The notes beneath the pieces were generated by a model that was given only the letters and a program-made list of their open reading frames with translations, was not told where the DNA came from and did not search any database. Both the position numbers and the translations under genes were made by a program. DNA of 64,000 nt from assembly GCA_036345935.2 (NCBI GenBank), contig JADWOT020000008.1, positions 9,771,554 to 9,835,553 on the forward strand. The letters run 5' to 3'. Below, piece by piece: positions 59,922-64,000 of this stretch. Numbering within the stretch: position 1 is the stretch's first letter; every line of letters starts with the position of its first letter. Source of the stretch: Taenia hydatigena (Eukaryota; Platyhelminthes; Cestoda; Cyclophyllidea; Taeniidae).

Positions 59922-62539
59922 CTATAAAACATCCGACTTGTCACTCGGAGCAGCTGTACTTTTCGATGAGGGCCCCTACACTATTACGTGTGCTTCTGAT
60001 CAGTCTCTCACCTAGTGGTCTATCAAACTCCACATCTGATGAAACCTTTAGAGGCAAAATGCGTGTGGTGTACCTTACTCCTTGTGATGAGGGATATTTA
60101 ACAAGATAGCCGATAGTTTAGTTATGCGACTCAATTCGTTTCTTATGTAACTTTACTGATATACCTTAACGAAATCTGGTACTTAGTTGACTGAAGATGA
60201 ATCCCAATGCTTTAGATTAAAAATGCTTTTAACTACCCAAATGGAATGAGCTAACCGGCACATGTAGCACGATAGGCGTTAAGGGTACTCCAGGATAATT
60301 TAAATCCCAAAATAAACAATGATGCATGAACGCGATTGCTGCGTGGAGAGTATCAGTGAAATTCACCTCATTGGCTTGTTAAAATAATGGGCGATTATAA
60401 AGATCTTTGTAACAACAGAAAAGGCGCCAAGATGTAGCAGTTAAAAATGCTGTTTGGAAAACTAGGAGATTTATTTTAAAAAGGTAAGTCAACTGAAGTG
60501 AATGCACTATATCACACTTCGAGAGGTGAGATGGTAGATGTCGTGCGAATGTGCGTTTACAAAGAAAAACTTCCAGAGCGCAATAATGCAGTCCTGGTAA
60601 ACGTCTGCACAGTTGGTGAGAAAGTGAACTACAAACGGATGTGTTGTTCTGTCAGAGCACATTTTTTGCACAAGAAACGGTGTTTATTTTTCAACTGAAC
60701 ACTCAGTGAGAATAGACATCAATTTTGGAGAGCCCCCCCCTCCCCGGGCGGGCGGGGACGACGGATGTCCAGCCATGTTCGATGAGCTGGATTCAATTGC
60801 GCAAGCAAGATGTGTCACAAATGAGACGAGTACTCAACAAACTGCACGACCAAAAAATATCAAAGCAACTTTGAAGCACGATTGCCAGTGCAATGGACCA
60901 TCCACAAAAGTGGCATATAATCCAATCGACCAAATAGACGCGTGCAACCTACTCAAATGCAGACGCCGCCGAAGGCGGTTCACCATATGTATATAGAGAA
61001 TCCCAGAAAAGGAGAACGGAAAAAAAGTATAACGAAGCAACAACCAACAAAATTAAGAAATGGGCGTCAACATGGTTAGTGAAGCAAGAAGACTGATCGA
61101 CTCTAAACGATGCCGTTAAACGCAAGCTCTGCAGTCTGCCATTTCTTATAGAGTGGTGTAAAAGTGACAGGATGATCTCGCACTGTTACAGTGTTCTGGA
61201 TGTTAGGCACAAAGACGAGCAGGTTATTACTCTAAGCTAATTTCCTGAAGTGAAATTATGTATCTATCAGATTAGTGTCAGCAGCACGTCGCCGTATCCG
61301 GATCAGCACTAAAACGGAAAGCCTCAGGACTGAACTGAGCGATGGAAAGTGAATAAATGCATAAACATCCTTTCTTTTAAACACTCTGCCACCATAGTCA
61401 TCCGACAAGAATTTCTTAAAAAAAGGTATTACTGTTTTAGGCACCTCGTGTTAAGCAAAAGTGTACATGTGTGGTAATTCTAATTTAGGAAACGGCCAGG
61501 ATGATTCCTAAGGCGGAAGCATAAAGAAAACTATCCAGTCCGTTAAGTTTGGCTTTCCGTAGATGATTCCTAACACGTTGGGAAATGGAACCATGAGGCC
61601 CATCGCGTTAGAAAATATGGGAAAGCAGGGCTTGTTTCTGATGTAGACCAGGGAGTAACTTTCCCTGCACTTAGCAGAATCAAACCATTGATGCTTGTTA
61701 ACCGACAGGACTAAACAGTTATGTACAAAAATGCAATTAGTTACGACCATAAGGCGAAAGAGCATTAGGCCTGCGTCATTTGGTGGTTAGTTGTTTGGAA
61801 GGACTTTACTGAATGGTAATGAGACCGCTCTGCTGATTTATTGATAGAATCAATGGAATAAATTAAAACCTCATCCTAAAAACGCCCTAGCCAATAACTG
61901 TGATTGAAAATAACTTTCCCTAATAATTAATTCCTGCCTAATTTTTTGGCAGAAAAAAGCCCACATCAAGAAATATTAAAGCGAAACTTCCGAAATCATC
62001 TGGAGTGACAGGGGAAGCCAAGGTTAGGAAATGCAGTAATGAGTCGGATTTGCATGAAAGCTCCACATCAAGGTTCTTAGAAGTCACATGTTTATAATGC
62101 TTTCAAAGATGTTGTCAACATCAATTTTAGGCCTTAAAATTGCCTTCTGTTAAGAAGTCTTCAGAGATGGATCTGTCTCGACTCACCGCTTCCAAGATAA
62201 CCTACCACTACAGGAGGGTTCGACATTTATTTTAACTTTACCGACGGCCGCACACATCAACGGTATATTGCTGAACCTGGATCTCGAAAACCTTTAGCAG
62301 AGGGATGGGGATTTTAGTGGAATATTTTTTGATTGTAAGATAGGAACAGAGGTTGACTTAGTGCATTCATCCTGCAGCACTATAGGGATGGAGCCGGTAA
62401 TCACAAACCCAGTTAACATTTTACAACGAAGTGGTGAGTTATTCCATACCAATCTCACTGGAGAAGCTATAAAGGAAATCTAGAAGCGCAAAGTGCAGGT
62501 AATAAACAAAAATGTATATGTTCGGAAAAGAGCATAACT
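59922..62539. other. probable intron of the Van Gogh gene
   Basis: No upstream VANGL exon is recognisable on the minus strand. A C/G run sits at 60726-60750. The remaining frames look random. Confidence 0.35.
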
Positions 62540-62945
62540 ATGTTCGCCTCCTCAGAAATCGCTCCGTGTGGAAAGAGACAAGCGGCGAGACCCTCCCAAA
62601 TGCGGGAACAGGGGCAGGAGGAGCGGACTGAGACAGTCGCGCTCTTCCCACCAAGAAAAATGATTCACCGCCACCTGAACGGTTAGTGTGAGTGGATGGA
62701 CATTTAGACAGGCAGACACACACATGCGCGCACATATCTCCAGCGTCGAACTCGGCCATCGACCAACCGGACATACACGCACGCACACGGGAGTCTCGCA
62801 ACACCCAACGCGCGAGTCTCTTGGACATGTGTTAAGGCACGCGGAGCGCGCACAATGGTGCGTACGTGGTCGCATGCGTACGCACGCACTCACACACACG
62901 TTCGCGGTATCGGCAGTGCTAAGACGCCGCTCCCCTCCTCCCGAA
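62540..62945. other. GC/CpG-rich, CA-rich alternating tract
   Basis: About 400 bp much richer in GC and CpG than the rest of the window, with many ACAC/GCGC alternations that could adopt Z-DNA. Several overlapping open frames on both strands are explained by composition. It could be a CpG-rich promoter-like patch or a simple-sequence-derived stretch. Confidence 0.4.
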
Positions 62946-64000
62946 TAGTTGTAGAGATGTGATAAATTGGGCTCCTGTTAGGTTGGGTCGCTTTGGCTGT
63001 ACATCTTTAACCACATACACACACAAGCATGTCCTTCTTATAGTAAATACTTTTTTGTGAACAAAAAAAGCAGTTCTTAACCGATGAGCATTAAATAAAG
63101 GCCAAAAGTAACTGGCATGGGCCCAGAGCGATGGCTAACTACCCAAAGAATGCCGTAAATGACTTAGACCCTAAAAAGCTCCATTATCTATTGAGTGATA
63201 CGAGGCGAGAAAGGCAACTCAGGAGGAAAAAGTGACGGAGTAGTCAGCCAGAAAGAGGTAGTGCACACCTCTCCCTTCCGAAGAGTTGGTACTCACACCT
63301 AAAGCAGAATGCATGCAATGGTAGATTGTCAGAATAACCACACTTATTGACGTGGAATGCCGTTGTTCATCAACAAAGCTTATTTCAACATTTGTGATTG
63401 ATCAAGTCCACACACTTTAGCATATCTCTACCAAAACTTACACGACTTTCATTTTACTGCAAGTTTATCAGTTACCTTTGATTTCAAATAGGATTAGATT
63501 GGATAGTTACAACTCATACTAATGCTATTATTAGACGAAGCCCATTAATGTAGATAACTTTCCAGCAAACCTTGAAAGGCGAAGTGTATGAACTAATGTT
63601 AACTGTACCTTAATTAAGCTGAGTTATAACTATCCTTAAAGAATGAACAGACTGATCAGCTATGACGTAAAAACATCGACAACTACATTACGGGAAACTT
63701 TTGTACATAACAATCGCCCATGTTTTTGAAGCGAGTTAGTAGCAAATGCTCGGATCAAAGCAGTTGGGGCATGAAGAGAATACGTCTTAAAAGGCCTAAT
63801 CATGAGCTGTGTTATCTGACCGTCCCACAGACCATCCAACTCGAAAAAAAATGAAACATTCAGCAGTCTTGGATTGGATAGATCTTAAGTGGAATGCTAC
63901 TAAAGAAAAACACCAAAGACAAACTCATTCACTTTGGCTGAATCAAGAAATGTACTATCAAAAAAGGCAAGAACAGATTTGTACGATACGTAGCAGATGA
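62946..64000. other. AT-rich region at the window end
   Basis: No supported gene. The open frame reaching the window end (63809-64000) has no recognisable features. Confidence 0.3.

Noticed and set aside
60706..60996. 96-codon frame starting near a C/G run
   Set aside because: Composition-driven, ends in an Arg run, no splice signals or recognised domain. It also overlaps the likely VANGL intron.

Overview
The window is animal nuclear DNA. It is AT-rich, has long introns and large spacers without genes, and carries GT-AG split genes on both strands. I see no bacterial operons, rRNA, tRNA or CRISPR arrays. The gene families point to an invertebrate. The overall texture would suit a flatworm such as a tapeworm or fluke, but that is a weak inference and I cannot name a species.

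Left part (1-11,100, + strand). Bases 1-252 are open in frame 1 and may be the last exon of a gene that begins before the window. A possible exon with a hydrophobic segment and cysteines lies at 1200-1368. From about 4676 to 11069, spliced reading frames with matching phases give a secreted, cysteine-patterned protein. It has a hydrophobic N-terminal segment, four exon-encoded C-x(8-10)-C modules and a hydrophobic C-terminal tail that looks like a GPI signal. I do not recognise the family.

Middle part (24,956-33,919). Two nearly identical copies of a ~430 bp repeat, in opposite orientation and about 8.1 kb apart, enclose one + strand locus. The locus starts with a tetraspanin (26633-28217, four transmembrane segments, CCG motif, four-cysteine large loop). 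It runs without a spacer into a DCST1-like protein (28174-32361, DC-STAMP-like domain and C-terminal C4C4 RING). The DCST frame has no ATG ahead of its first membrane segments. It can be joined to the tetraspanin frame by a 34-nt GT-AG mini-intron or by a one-base error in a 7-A run. A single tetraspanin-DCST polypeptide of about 1,240 residues is therefore possible. Both families are known from gamete fusion in other animals.

Right part (40,408-54,732, + strand). Fifteen exons with fully consistent phases encode a complete ephexin-family RhoGEF of 879 residues. It has a basic/cysteine-cluster N-terminus, a DH domain, a PH domain with a Ser/Arg-rich insert, and an SH3 domain. A small pair of candidate exons follows at 58668-58947 (+).

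Far right (59,323-59,921, - strand). This is the last coding exon of a Van Gogh/Strabismus planar-polarity protein; its upstream exons are not found and probably lie beyond 64000. Its C-terminus lacks the usual PDZ-binding ending. The remaining sequence is spacer or intron with microsatellites, one LTR-like patch and one CpG-rich patch.
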